64,000 nucleotides of DNA from Herbidospora mongoliensis (GCF_001570545.1 NZ_BBXD01000029.1:1-64000); one strand, 5' to 3'; counted from the first letter of the stretch, positions 7,520-16,684 are shown. A program made the numbers and translations. Notes: generated from the letters alone by a model not told the origin.

Positions 7520-7548
7520 TTGACAAGGAAGTTTTTTACGTACAAAAT
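7520..7548 (+). promoter_or_regulatory. Sigma-70-type promoter with embedded ArsR operator
   Basis: TTGACA (7520-7525) is followed by a 17-nt spacer and CAAAAT (7543-7548), giving a start point close to the ATG at 7559. An imperfect palindrome covers 7532-7547 (TTTTTTAC and GTACAAAA, 7 of 8 pairs). It occupies the spacer and the edge of the -10 box. This placement suits autorepression by the ArsR-type protein encoded next. Confidence 0.6.
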
Positions 7549-7558
7549 TGATTTTGCG

Positions 7559-8122
7559 ATGAGAGACGTCCTGTACCTGGAAGAGATCGAGCAGGCCGAA
7601 GCCCTGCTCAAGCCGCAGCGCATCGACGTGCTGCGGCGGCTCGCCGAGCCGCGCACCTGCGGCGAGGTGGGCGCGATCTTGGGCCAGACCCCGCAGCGGG
7701 TCTACTACCACGTGAAGCGCCTGGTGGAGGCCGGGCTGGTCGAGCAGGTGTCCGAACGGAAGGTGCGTGGCATCTCCGAGGGCATCTACCAGGCCACCGC
7801 CCGGTCCTACTGGCTCTCACCCCGGCTCGTCGGCCACATCGGCCTGGGCCGGGCCCGCGACGAACTCAGCCTGGGCCACCTCCTCGACCTGGTCGAAGAG
7901 GTTCAGGCGGACATCGCCGCACTCGACCGTTCACTTCCCGAGCTGCCGTCGATCGGTGTCTCGGGCGACATCCGCGTCCCCCCAGAGCTTCGGCCGCAGT
8001 TCCTGGCCGAACTCCAAGCCACACTGCAGGCCCTTTTCACCAAGTACGGCGGTTCGGAAGGCGACCCTTTCAAGCTCGTCGTGGCCTGCTACCCCAGCCA
8101 GCAAGGAGAACAGAAGTCATGA
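7559..8122 (+). CDS. ArsR-family winged-helix regulator
   Basis: The 187-aa protein starts MRDVLYLEEIEQAEALLKPQRIDVLRRLAEPRTCGEVGAILG. It carries an ArsR-type winged helix over about residues 10-85, with the recognition helix in TPQRVYYHVKRLVEAGLVEQV. The C-terminal half is helical and lacks cysteine ligands, so it is not a metal sensor of the classical kind. It overlaps the SRPBCC gene by 4 nt (ATGA). ArsR-SRPBCC pairs are frequent in actinomycetes. An upstream frame extension adds no conserved sequence, and the promoter lies within that extension, fixing the start. Confidence 0.88.
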   Translation: MRDVLYLEEIEQAEALLKPQRIDVLRRLAEPRTCGEVGAILGQTPQRVYYHVKRLVEAGLVEQVSERKVRGISEGIYQATARSYWLSPRLVGHIGLGRARDELSLGHLLDLVEEVQADIAALDRSLPELPSIGVSGDIRVPPELRPQFLAELQATLQALFTKYGGSEGDPFKLVVACYPSQQGEQKS

Positions 8123-8958
8123 CCGAGCCGATGACGTCCGTCCGCATCCAGGCCCCGCTGAAGACCGTGTTCCACGCCCTGACCGACCCCGCCGAGATGC
8201 GCGCGTGGTTCGCCGAGCACGCCGAGGTCGACCTCCCGAACCGGTATGAGTTCTGGGGTCGCTACACCCTGGACGGCGACGCCCCCCACCAGCGCGTCAT
8301 CGAGGCCGGCGACGACGTGATCAAGTTCGCCTGGACGCTCGACGACACCGAGACCACCGCCGAGCTCCGGCTCACCGAGACCGACGGTGAGACCACGGTG
8401 GCGGTGACGCAGTCTCACTTCGACCGTGAGCTCATCTTCTCGGGCAGCCCGAGCCCGCTCGGCGCGCTGGAGACCTTCTGGGCGCTGGCCCTCGGTAACC
8501 TGGCCGACCACGTCGAGGGCCGCAAGCTCGGCCCGCGGGTCGACTACACCGCCAAGGTGAGCGAGTTCTCCGCCACGCTCGAGATCGACGCCCCCACCGA
8601 CCGGGTCCGCACCGCGCTGACCGACTCCGAGCAGGCGTCCACATGGTTCGGCTACCCGATCGGGATCGAGCCCGAGGTCGGCGGCCGGTTCGCGATGGGC
8701 GGCCTTGAGGCGGCCGGCGACCACGCCGCCAAGTTCGTCGCCCTCGACGACACCTCGGCGAGGATCGACTGGGGCAGCATGGTGACGAGCTGGGAGCTCG
8801 ACGGCTCCGGCGGCAAGACCACGCTCACCTTCGTGACGAGCGGGTTCGACGCGGCCCAGCCGCCCTACGCCTCCTGGGCCGGCTGGCTCAGCGGGCTGGT
8901 CGAGCTGCGTCGCTACCTGGAGCAGCCGAACTGGCGGTCGGTGTTCGTCCAGGGTTGA
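8119..8958 (+). CDS. SRPBCC (AHSA1-like) protein with two domains
   Basis: The 279-aa protein has two tandem SRPBCC/START-like domains. The first begins MTSVRIQAPLKTVFHALTDPAEMRAWFAEHAEV; the second begins about residue 150 with FSATLEIDAPTDRVRTALTDSEQASTWFG. Each has the helix-grip pattern that binds hydrophobic ligands. It is coupled by a 4-nt overlap to the ArsR gene and may bind the ligand or assist the process the regulator controls. Its last 71 nt overlap the 3' end of the convergent DUF2156 gene. Confidence 0.85.
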   Translation: MTEPMTSVRIQAPLKTVFHALTDPAEMRAWFAEHAEVDLPNRYEFWGRYTLDGDAPHQRVIEAGDDVIKFAWTLDDTETTAELRLTETDGETTVAVTQSHFDRELIFSGSPSPLGALETFWALALGNLADHVEGRKLGPRVDYTAKVSEFSATLEIDAPTDRVRTALTDSEQASTWFGYPIGIEPEVGGRFAMGGLEAAGDHAAKFVALDDTSARIDWGSMVTSWELDGSGGKTTLTFVTSGFDAAQPPYASWAGWLSGLVELRRYLEQPNWRSVFVQG

Positions 8959-10648
8959 GCAGCCGGGGCAGTCTCGGCGGGCTGAAGAACCCTTCGGCGA
9001 TCGCCGAGGCGATGCCCACCCTGACGAGGTCGCGGGTGTCCCCGTACGCGAGGAAGCGGGGCACCCACTCAGGGCGATACTTCACGTTGGCCCGGTAGAG
9101 CGCTTCGAGCTGCCACCAGCGTGACAGGAACAGCAGGGTGCGCCGCCAGGCCCGGATCACCGGGCCCGCGCCCATCCTGGCGCCCTCCTCGAAGGCCGAC
9201 CGGAAGACCGCGAAGTTGAGCGAGACCCGTTCGACCCCGAGCCAGCCGGCGTTCCTGACCAGCCCGGCGACCATGAACTCGATCAGCCCGTTCTCCGCCG
9301 ACCGGTCGCGGCGCATCAGGTCGAGTGAGAGCCCCCGGTCGCCCCACGGCACGAACGACAGCAGGGCGGCCTCGTCGCCGTCCTTGGTGAGGCTCTCCAC
9401 CAGCACACACTCGGCGTCGCGCGGGTCACCCAGACGGCCGAGAGCCATCGAGAAGCCGCGTTCGGTCTCGGTGTCGCGCCAGGCGTCGGCCCGTTCGCTG
9501 ATCAGCCGCATCTCCTCGGGCGCGAGGTCGCCGTGGCGGCGGATCCGGAGCTGATATCCGGCCCGTTCGACCCGGTTGACGGCCTGCCGGACGCCGCGCA
9601 TCTCCCGGCCCTGCAGATTGAACCGCTTGACCTCGATGACGGCCTCGTCGCCGAGTTCGAGCACCTTCAGCCCGGCCCGCTGGTAAGCCCTGGCCCCTTC
9701 GGCGCCCGCGCCGATGGCGGCCGGGATCCAGCCGAACTCGCGGGCCTGGCCGGTCCACGCCCTGATCGCGTGGTCCCACGCCTCGGGATCGCCGAGCGGG
9801 TCGCCACCGGCGAGGGTGACCCCGTTGACCACCCGGAACGACACAGCGGCCTTGCCGCTCGGCGAGAAGATGACGCTGCGGTCGCGGCGGGTGGCGAAGT
9901 AGGCCAGCGAGTCGCGTTCGCCCAGCAGCGCCCGCAGCCGCTCTTCCTCGTCCGGCGCCAGCACGGCCCGCTGCCGCTGCGACCGGAACAGCACCGCGAA
10001 GGCCACCAGCAGGGCGATGGCGCTGATCAGCCCGATCACGAACGAGATCCAGGCCGACGGGTGGCCGTACATCTCGACCTCGATCACCCCGCCGAGCGTC
10101 CGGCTGAGCACCCAGACCGCCCGCGCGGATCGCAGCAGATCGCCGGGGAAGAAAATGGTCAGCAGGTAGCCGACGACGTACGACACCCCGAGCAGCCCGA
10201 TCATCGTGGCCACCGCCTTGCGCACCGACGCGGGCTGCACCTTGGCGAAGAACTCGGCCCGCCCCCACCACAGGTAGGCGATGAGGAAGAGGGCGACCAC
10301 CCCGGAGACGATCACCTCGTTGAGCACCCGGTCCCGGTCGGGCACCTCGGCCATCGGCGCGATCGCCAGCAGCGGCGTGGCGATGATGCTGAGCAGCACC
10401 GAGAACGCCAGCAGCCCTACGAGCAGCCACCAGGCCACCCGTTTGCGCCGGGCCAGCGCCCCGGCGAGCAGCCCGAGGAACGCGGCGTAGGCCAGGTTGG
10501 GCGTGAGCGGCACCGTGTAGTCGTTGATCAGCTCCGTCAGCGGCCGCGCCACCCGGCGCAGCGACGGCACGATCGCGATGGCCGCCGAACAGATCGCCAG
10601 CACGGTCAGCACGATGGACGCGACCCGCGGCACGTCACCCCGCGCCAT
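8888..10648 (-). CDS. Phosphatidylglycerol lysyltransferase-like protein (DUF2156)
   Basis: The 586-aa protein has an N-terminal membrane part with about six helices (residues 10-225) and a cytosolic C-terminal DUF2156 domain (about 245-560) with tandem GNAT-like folds. Typical segments are SPSGKAAVSFRVVNGVTLAGGDPLGDP and GLSLDLMRRDRSAENGLIEFM. This is the catalytic domain of MprF/LysX-type enzymes, which move an aminoacyl group from tRNA to membrane lipid and so lower the negative surface charge. No lysyl-tRNA synthetase domain is fused. The aminoacyl donor is not certain. It follows the rhomboid-like gene by 11 nt, which suggests one transcript. Confidence 0.85.
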   Translation of the reverse strand: MARGDVPRVASIVLTVLAICSAAIAIVPSLRRVARPLTELINDYTVPLTPNLAYAAFLGLLAGALARRKRVAWWLLVGLLAFSVLLSIIATPLLAIAPMAEVPDRDRVLNEVIVSGVVALFLIAYLWWGRAEFFAKVQPASVRKAVATMIGLLGVSYVVGYLLTIFFPGDLLRSARAVWVLSRTLGGVIEVEMYGHPSAWISFVIGLISAIALLVAFAVLFRSQRQRAVLAPDEEERLRALLGERDSLAYFATRRDRSVIFSPSGKAAVSFRVVNGVTLAGGDPLGDPEAWDHAIRAWTGQAREFGWIPAAIGAGAEGARAYQRAGLKVLELGDEAVIEVKRFNLQGREMRGVRQAVNRVERAGYQLRIRRHGDLAPEEMRLISERADAWRDTETERGFSMALGRLGDPRDAECVLVESLTKDGDEAALLSFVPWGDRGLSLDLMRRDRSAENGLIEFMVAGLVRNAGWLGVERVSLNFAVFRSAFEEGARMGAGPVIRAWRRTLLFLSRWWQLEALYRANVKYRPEWVPRFLAYGDTRDLVRVGIASAIAEGFFSPPRLPRLLNPGRTPTASSAAPGSDAARPAR

Positions 10649-10659
10649 CCCGTTCCCCC

Positions 10660-11433
10660 TTATTCAGTCACCGACGGGGACATACCCCATCTCCGCAGGT
10701 CAAAAGCGGGCGGAGTGCGCGGCGGCGCGATCCGGAGGCAGATCACCGCAGCCGCCAGACCGCACATGGTGGCCAGCAGATGGCCCAGATTCCAGATCGT
10801 GCCGGTGAACACGACCGGCGCCCCGACCCCGACGGCGAGCGCGATGACCCCAGTCGCCCGCCACCGCCCGCGCATCAGGATCACGGCGGCGGCCACCCCG
10901 GCGACCATGATGTAGCTGACCCCGACGTCGGTCGTGAACGCGAGCCGGGCCGGCGCCAGCCCGTTGGTGATGGCGTGATACTCCACGAGCGCGGTCAGCA
11001 GCGAGCCGAGCACATGCCCGCACAGGCCGATCAGGATGATGCGCGGCGTCCCGTAGCGCTGCTCGCCCCAGGCGACGACGGTGGCGTACACGAACACGTA
11101 GAAGGCCAAGAACGCGCCGCGGTCCGAGACCCAGAGCGCGCTGTCGGCGAGCACCACGAGCGGACTGGCGGACAGCCGCACCAGGTTGGTGCTCTGCATG
11201 GTGGTCAGCACGTCGATCAGATCCGGCGGGCCGGTCCGCTGCAGCAGCGTCGAACTGCTGAACACCACGATGTAGGTGAACGTCGCCGGCGCCGCGAGGG
11301 CCCATCGATGGACGAATCGCGTGTACGGCCTCCCGAAATCCACCGCCCTGCCCGCCGGCCCCCACCACCGCGACAACCCCCGGAGGAGATACCACACCAC
11401 CGTGACCAGCACGAACACCGAACACAAGATCAT
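10660..11433 (-). CDS. Rhomboid-like membrane protein
   Basis: The 257-aa protein has about six to seven membrane segments. A serine in DVGVSYIMVAG (G-x-S pattern) and a histidine in WNLGHLLATMCG fall in successive helices, the arrangement of the rhomboid Ser-His dyad. The usual GxSG is reduced to GVSY, so proteolytic activity is uncertain. It is the first gene of a likely two-gene transcript with the lysyl-lipid synthase. It may process or stabilise membrane proteins in that context, which is inference. Confidence 0.65.
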   Translation of the reverse strand: MILCSVFVLVTVVWYLLRGLSRWWGPAGRAVDFGRPYTRFVHRWALAAPATFTYIVVFSSSTLLQRTGPPDLIDVLTTMQSTNLVRLSASPLVVLADSALWVSDRGAFLAFYVFVYATVVAWGEQRYGTPRIILIGLCGHVLGSLLTALVEYHAITNGLAPARLAFTTDVGVSYIMVAGVAAAVILMRGRWRATGVIALAVGVGAPVVFTGTIWNLGHLLATMCGLAAAVICLRIAPPRTPPAFDLRRWGMSPSVTE

Positions 11434-11521
11434 GCGGCACCCCGGCTTCCCCCCGTAGGGGGAGACATGTCCAGACCCGGGTCGGATACGCGGCGACGGT
11501 CCCCTTCTTTACCGTCGAGGC

Positions 11522-12022
11522 ATGTTCGCACTCACCGCTCTCGCCGCCGGCCTCGCCCTCCTGCTCATGGGCAACATCGCCGGGCTGTTCTACGCCTACT
11601 CGGTCTCGGTCATCCCGGGGCTCAACGCGTCGCGGGCCGACCACGCCGTCGCCGCGATGCAGCAGATCAACCTCAAGATCCTCAACCCGGTGTTCTTCGC
11701 CTCGTTCATCGGCGCGCCCCTGGTCGCGGCGGTCGCCGGGGTGCTGCTGCTGAGCTCGGGGCAGCGCGCCGCCGCCGTGCTGATCTTCGCCGGGGCGGCC
11801 GTGTACGTGCTGGGCGCCTTCGTCCCGACGATGATCGTGAACGTGCCGCTCAACAACGCGCTAGTGGCGGCCGGGGACATCACAGACCCCGCGCGGGCCG
11901 CCCAGGTCTGGGCCGCGTTCGCGCCCAAGTGGGCGCCGTGGAACCACCTGCGCACGCTCGCGAGCTGCGCCGGGCTGCTCCTGACGGGTGCAGCCCTGTT
12001 CGTCTGGGCGGGCAACCGTTGA
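11522..12022 (+). CDS. DUF1772 (anthrone-oxygenase-like) membrane protein
   Basis: The 166-aa protein has four membrane helices with the DUF1772 hallmarks: an N-terminal segment LLMGNIAGLFYAYSVSVIPGLN, a middle MQQIN..ILNPVFFASFIG, and VNVPLNNAL followed by WAAFAPKWAPWNHLRT. The family includes small proteins related to anthrone oxygenases, but most members have no known reaction. Its stop touches the leader of the S4-domain gene. Confidence 0.85.
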   Translation: MFALTALAAGLALLLMGNIAGLFYAYSVSVIPGLNASRADHAVAAMQQINLKILNPVFFASFIGAPLVAAVAGVLLLSSGQRAAAVLIFAGAAVYVLGAFVPTMIVNVPLNNALVAAGDITDPARAAQVWAAFAPKWAPWNHLRTLASCAGLLLTGAALFVWAGNR

Positions 12023-12042
12023 TCCCTCCCTATGCTGGGGAG

Positions 12043-12261
12043 GTGCGCGAGACCTTTGAACTGGAAGACGACTTCATCCCGCTCTGCGATCTGCTGAAAT
12101 ACCTGTCCGTCGCGGAGAGCGGCGGCGAGGCCAAGCACCTGATCGCCGAGGGTTACGTGCTGGTCAACGGCGACGTCGAGCTGCGCAAGCGCTTCAAGGT
12201 CCGGCCCGGCCACGTGGTGAGCGGCGACGGCTTCGAGATCCAGGTCGTCGCCGCCCGATAG
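12043..12261 (+). CDS. S4-domain RNA-binding protein (YaaA-like)
   Basis: The 72-aa protein is essentially one S4 domain: FIPLCDLLKYLSVAESGGEAKHLIAEGYVLVNGDVELRKRFKVRPGHVV. Proteins of this size and type bind structured RNA, often rRNA. GTG at 12043 was chosen because VRETFEL matches the usual family start; GGGGAG lies directly before it, which is very close. A TTG at 12019 overlapping the previous stop would couple translation and cannot be excluded. Its stop abuts the convergent manA stop without spacing. Confidence 0.8.
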   Translation: MRETFELEDDFIPLCDLLKYLSVAESGGEAKHLIAEGYVLVNGDVELRKRFKVRPGHVVSGDGFEIQVVAAR

Positions 12262-13344
12262 CTACTGCCGAGGTTCGGCCACGAAGACGACGCCGTTCCC
12301 GGCCACCTCGAAGGCTCCGGCCGAGGCGGCGTGGAAGGCCGAGTCGCCCGGACGCAGCGTGAGCCGGCCGTCGACCACGACCTCACCCTCGACGCAGACG
12401 GCGATCCGGGGCACCCCGCCCGGCAGCGTGCGGCCGTCGCCGGGGGCGATCCGGCGGAGCTGGAACTCGGGGCAGTAGGGCAGGTAGAGGCCGTCGACGG
12501 GGGCGATCTCTGCGGGCTGCTCGTTCGGGTCGGTGATCCGCAGCAGCTCTTCGATGTCGATCGGCTTGGGGGTCAGCCCGGCCCGCAGCACGTTGTCGGA
12601 GCTGCCCATGATCTCGACGCCGAACCCGCTCAGGTAGGCGTGCAGAACCCCGGCGCCGAGGTAGATCGCCTGGCCGGGAGCCAGCTCGTGACGCCGCATC
12701 AGCAGCGGCGCCAGCACGGCCGGATCGCTCGGGTAGGTCGCCGCGAGGGTCGCCACCAGCGGATCGCCCGACGCCCGCACGATGTCCGCCACCAGTTGGG
12801 GCCGCACGTCCGCGGGCAGTTCGAGCAGCACCCGCAGCGCGCCGAGCACGTCACCGCCGGCCAGCCGGTCGACCACCGGGCGCAGCGCGGGCAGTTCGAG
12901 GGCCGCCACCAGTTCGGCCGCCTCCGGCCCGGAGCGGAACCCGGCCAGCGCGGTGAACGGCGTCAGGGCGACGATCATCTCGGGCTTCGGCCACGGGTCG
13001 GAGTAGTTCTTGTCGCCCCGCAGGAACCCTTCGGCCGCCTGGTCGAGGGTCGGGTGGACCTGCATGGACAGGGCCTGGTCGACCGCGATGAGCTTCATCA
13101 GGTAGGGCAGCCGCTCCCCGAACCGCTCGATGACCTCGGCCCCGAGCTCACCCACGGGATCAGCGGCGATGATCTCGTTGAGCGCGTTCTCCACGCCGCT
13201 CCGCGACAGGCGCGACGGGCCCGACGGATGCGCCCCGAGCCACATCTCCGCCTCGGGTCCGGTCGCGGTACGGCCGGTCAGCGCGGCGATGGCCGTGCGG
13301 GAACCCCATCCGTAGTCCTTGATCGGGTTGGTGAGCAGGTCCAC
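12262..13344 (-). CDS. manA: Mannose-6-phosphate isomerase, class I
   Basis: The 360-aa protein matches class I phosphomannose isomerases: N-terminal LLTNPIKDYGWGSRTAIAAL, PEAEMWLGAHPSGPS, the zinc-site stretch ALSMQVHPTLDQAAEGF, PEMIVALTPFTALAGF and YLGAGVLHAYLSGFGVEIMGSSDNVLRAGLTPKPID. It interconverts mannose-6-phosphate and fructose-6-phosphate in the cytosol. It is the last gene of the beta-mannoside operon, 47 nt after the ROK kinase gene. Mannose released by the GH2 enzyme and phosphorylated by the kinase can thus enter glycolysis. Confidence 0.95.
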   Translation of the reverse strand: MDLLTNPIKDYGWGSRTAIAALTGRTATGPEAEMWLGAHPSGPSRLSRSGVENALNEIIAADPVGELGAEVIERFGERLPYLMKLIAVDQALSMQVHPTLDQAAEGFLRGDKNYSDPWPKPEMIVALTPFTALAGFRSGPEAAELVAALELPALRPVVDRLAGGDVLGALRVLLELPADVRPQLVADIVRASGDPLVATLAATYPSDPAVLAPLLMRRHELAPGQAIYLGAGVLHAYLSGFGVEIMGSSDNVLRAGLTPKPIDIEELLRITDPNEQPAEIAPVDGLYLPYCPEFQLRRIAPGDGRTLPGGVPRIAVCVEGEVVVDGRLTLRPGDSAFHAASAGAFEVAGNGVVFVAEPRQ

Positions 13345-13391
13345 GTCTACGTCCTCGTAAGTCGGTGAGCGGTTCTCCGGTCAACAGGATG

Positions 13392-14318
13392 TCACTCACC
13401 CCGGAGTGCGAGGGCCGCCGCCCCGAACAGCCCGGCGTCCCGCCCGAGGCCGGTCGCCTCGACCTTCACCCGCCGCAGGAACCCGAGCCCCGCCTGGTCG
13501 GCCACCGCCCGCCGCAGCGGCGCCAGCAACGTGGCTCCCGCTCCGGCCACCCCGCCACCGATCACCACGTTCTCGACGTCGAAGAGGGCCGCCGTCGTCA
13601 GCACCGCCGTGGCCAGCGCGCCCGCCGCCCGGTCGAACGCCTCGACGGCCACCGTCACGCCCCGCTTGGCGTCGGCGGACAGGGCCCGCGAGTCGACCGG
13701 CCGTCCGGCCCAGAAGGTCGGCTCCACCGCCTGCTGCCAGCCGTTGGCCAGCGCCCACCGCACCATCGAGGGCCCGGACGCGATCGTCTCCACACACCCG
13801 ACGGCCCCGCACCGGCAGGTCTCCCAACCTTCACCGGCCCGGATGTGCCCGATGTGCCCGGCGTTCCCCGTCGACCCGAGGTGCGGCCTCCCTTCGAACA
13901 CCAGCCCGCCGCCGATGCCGGTCGAGACCACGACGCCGAGCAGCGCCCCCGCCGAGAACGCCCCCCGCCACCACTCGCCGAGCGCCATCACCTGCCCGTC
14001 GCCCGCGAGGTGGACCGGCACCCCGGGTAACAGCCCGCACACGGTTTTGACCAGCGGAAAGTCCCGCCAGGCCAGGATGTTCGCCGGGCTGACCGTGCCC
14101 CGCACCGCGTCCAGCGGCCCGGCCACGCCGATCCCGACGCCGGTCAGCCCCTCTTCGGAGATCAGCCCCGGTACGACGATCCGCGCCACCAGGTCCTTCA
14201 GCGTCGCCGTGGGATCGGGGCCCACCGGCATCTCCAGCTTGGCGGTGATCACTCCGGCGGGTTCGACCGTCGCGGCGGCGAACCTCGCGCCCCCGATCTC
14301 GATCGCCAGGACGGTCAT
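13392..14318 (-). CDS. ROK-family sugar kinase
   Basis: The 308-aa protein has the ROK/ASKHA fold: LAIEIGGARFAAATV (phosphate-1 loop), GIGVAGPLD, VSTGIGGGLVFEGR and the ROK zinc motif ETCRCGAVGCVETIASG (about residues 160-180), with GGGVAGAG near the end. The operon places it between a beta-mannosidase and mannose-6-phosphate isomerase, so mannokinase or glucomannokinase activity is the likely role. This is inference, since ROK specificity is hard to read. Its start overlaps the GH2 stop by 4 nt (ATGA). Confidence 0.88.
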   Translation of the reverse strand: MTVLAIEIGGARFAAATVEPAGVITAKLEMPVGPDPTATLKDLVARIVVPGLISEEGLTGVGIGVAGPLDAVRGTVSPANILAWRDFPLVKTVCGLLPGVPVHLAGDGQVMALGEWWRGAFSAGALLGVVVSTGIGGGLVFEGRPHLGSTGNAGHIGHIRAGEGWETCRCGAVGCVETIASGPSMVRWALANGWQQAVEPTFWAGRPVDSRALSADAKRGVTVAVEAFDRAAGALATAVLTTAALFDVENVVIGGGVAGAGATLLAPLRRAVADQAGLGFLRRVKVEATGLGRDAGLFGAAALALRGE

Positions 14319-16684
14319 GGCATCTCGTTGACGCAGCGGAGCACCGGATAGGCCGTCAGCGCCGCCGTGTCGAGATCCTCGCCCGTCACGACGAAGGTCG
14401 CGGTCTCGCCGGGGAGCAGGGTGACGAGCATGTCGTCGACGGTCGCGCCGGCGTCGAGGCGGTCGGGGAACAGTGCCAGGTCGCGGACCAGCGTGCGGGC
14501 CGTGACCTCTACTCGTACGCCGTCATCGAGCCGCTCGGTCGTCACGTCATAGGCCGCTGCCGGAAGGTCGGTGGTGAGGAACCGCAGGGCCCGGAGGTCT
14601 CCCACCGACGCCGACAGGAGTTCCTGCCCGCCGTCTCCGCGCACCATCGAGGCGGGCAGCGGGACGGTCATCGCCCCGCGCGGCGCCAGGCGGACCGGGA
14701 ACCGCTCCCGGGCCAGCACCTCGCCGGTCACCGTCAGCCGGACCACCGACAGGTCGGCGTGCCACTCGCCAGAGGTGTCGTTGACCACGGCGACGGTTTC
14801 GGGGTTCTGGAAGGTGACGAGCCGGTCGGCGAAGCTGCGGCGCAGGGCGTACCAGAGCGGCTTCCTGCGGCCGTCGCCGTCGACGGCGGCCCACGAGGTG
14901 ACCGGCCAGCAGTCGTTGAGCTGCCAGACGATCGTGCCCATGCAGTAGGGCATCAGCGAGCGGAACCGTTCGACGCCGAACGCCATCGCGTGGGCCTGGT
15001 TGAGCTGGGTGTAGTAGTGCCAGTCGTCGAAGTTCTCCGGTTTGGGCAGGTGGTCGCCGAGGCCGCGCAGGAGCTTGCCGTTGCCGTCGTCGGCCTTCTG
15101 GTGGTGCAGGACGCCCTTGGACGAAGGGGTCAGCGGCTCGTCGGAGACGGCGCGGCGGAGGGTCGCGAAGGCGGGCGGCCCCTGGAAGCCGAACTCGGCG
15201 ACGAAGCGCGGGGTGTAGGTGCCGTAGAAGGTGTAGTCCTCGCGGTTCCAGACGGTCCAGATGTGGGTGGTGCCCTGAGAGGGGTCGTTGGGCGGGGCGT
15301 CGGGACTGCCCGAATACGGCGAACCCGGCCAGTAGGGGCGGGTGGGGTCGAGATCCGCGACGATCTTGGGAAGCAGGTCGAAGTAGAAGCCGGCGCCCCA
15401 GCTACGGCCGTCGAGGCGGTCCTGCCAGCCCCAGTCGGCGTGCCCTTCGAGGTTCTCGTTGTTGCCGCACCACAGCACGAGCGAGGCGTGGCTGGACAGC
15501 CGGGTGACCTGCTGGCGGGCCTCCGCCTCGACCTCGGCGCGGAACGGGCCCTCTTCCGGGTAGGCGGCGCAGGCGAACGGGAAGTCCTGCCAGACCATGA
15601 CGCCGAGGGCGTCGGCCTGGGCGTAGAAGTCCTCGCTCTCGTAGAGGCCGCCGCCCCAGACGCGCAGCGTGTTCGCGCCGGTATCCACAGCCTGTTGAAA
15701 ACGTTCGGCGACGCGCTCCCTGGTCACCCGGTTGGGGAAGCAGTCGTCGGGGATCCAGTTGAAGCCCTTCATGAAGACCGGCCGGCCGTTGACCTTCAGG
15801 CGGAAGGCCTCGCGGTCGAGCTCAAGAGAGCGGAAGCCGATCTCCTTGGCCCACACGCTGTCGCCCACGCTCACGTTCAGCGTGTAGAGGGCCTGCTCGC
15901 CGTGGCCGCGCGGCCACCAGAGGTCGGGCTCGGGCACGGTCAGGGTGATGACGGCGGTGCGCTCGCCTGGCGCCAGACGTACACGATCTTCGACCCCCGC
16001 GACGGACGCGGTCACGGTGAGCGGCGCCTGCGCGGCGCGGTCGACGGTGACGTGGACGCGGACCCTGCCGTCCCGCCCGTCGAGAGTGACCAGGGGGCGG
16101 ACCTCGGCGAGCCGGGCCGAAGACCAGGTCTCCAGGTAGATGGGCCGCCAGATGCCCGAGGTCACCACGGTCGGGCCCCAGTCCCAGCCGAAGTTGCAGG
16201 CCATCTTCCTGATGAACTGGTAGGGCTCGCCGTAGGCGCCGGGCCGGTCGCCGAGCGCGGCCCGCTGCTTCTCGGCGTAGCCGTAAGGGGCCTCGAACAG
16301 CACCTTCAGCGTGTTGCGGCCCTCTTTGAGCAGGTGGCGGGCCGGGAAGCGGTAGACGCGGTGCTGGTTGGCGGTCTGCCCGACCTGCACCCCGTTGAGG
16401 ATCACCGTCGCGGCCGTGTCGAGGCCCTCGCAGACGAGATCGGCGCGCTGGTCACCGGGGTCGGTCCAGTCGAAGTTCGTCTCGTACGACCAGTCGGTGC
16501 GCCCGATCCATTTCAGCTTGTTCTCGTTGTCGTCGAGATAGGGATCGGGGATCACCTCCGCGTCGAGCAGGTCGGTGTGCACGCATCCGGGCACCGTCGC
16601 CGCCAGCCCCGCCACGACCGGGCGCGGCTGCCCGGTCGACGAGACGGCGGTGACGGTCCAGCCCTCGTGCAGCGTCCTGATCAC
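14315..16684 (-). CDS. Glycoside hydrolase family 2 beta-mannosidase
   Basis: The 789-aa protein has the GH2 order: sugar-binding jelly roll (VPGCVHTDLLDAEVIPDPYLDDNE, DWSYETNF), Ig-like domain, and TIM barrel with FMKGFNWIPDDCFPNRVT, LRVWGGGLYESEDFY, acid/base motif LWCGNNE, and nucleophile region FVAEFGFQG. The IPDP..DNE start and GNNE motif are typical of beta-mannosidases. There is no signal peptide, so it cleaves imported beta-mannosides in the cytosol. GTG at 16684 is preferred over ATG at 16699: GGGAGGA precedes it by 7 nt and it overlaps the upstream ATPase stop as GTGA. Confidence 0.92.
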   Translation of the reverse strand: MIRTLHEGWTVTAVSSTGQPRPVVAGLAATVPGCVHTDLLDAEVIPDPYLDDNENKLKWIGRTDWSYETNFDWTDPGDQRADLVCEGLDTAATVILNGVQVGQTANQHRVYRFPARHLLKEGRNTLKVLFEAPYGYAEKQRAALGDRPGAYGEPYQFIRKMACNFGWDWGPTVVTSGIWRPIYLETWSSARLAEVRPLVTLDGRDGRVRVHVTVDRAAQAPLTVTASVAGVEDRVRLAPGERTAVITLTVPEPDLWWPRGHGEQALYTLNVSVGDSVWAKEIGFRSLELDREAFRLKVNGRPVFMKGFNWIPDDCFPNRVTRERVAERFQQAVDTGANTLRVWGGGLYESEDFYAQADALGVMVWQDFPFACAAYPEEGPFRAEVEAEARQQVTRLSSHASLVLWCGNNENLEGHADWGWQDRLDGRSWGAGFYFDLLPKIVADLDPTRPYWPGSPYSGSPDAPPNDPSQGTTHIWTVWNREDYTFYGTYTPRFVAEFGFQGPPAFATLRRAVSDEPLTPSSKGVLHHQKADDGNGKLLRGLGDHLPKPENFDDWHYYTQLNQAHAMAFGVERFRSLMPYCMGTIVWQLNDCWPVTSWAAVDGDGRRKPLWYALRRSFADRLVTFQNPETVAVVNDTSGEWHADLSVVRLTVTGEVLARERFPVRLAPRGAMTVPLPASMVRGDGGQELLSASVGDLRALRFLTTDLPAAAYDVTTERLDDGVRVEVTARTLVRDLALFPDRLDAGATVDDMLVTLLPGETATFVVTGEDLDTAALTAYPVLRCVNEMP

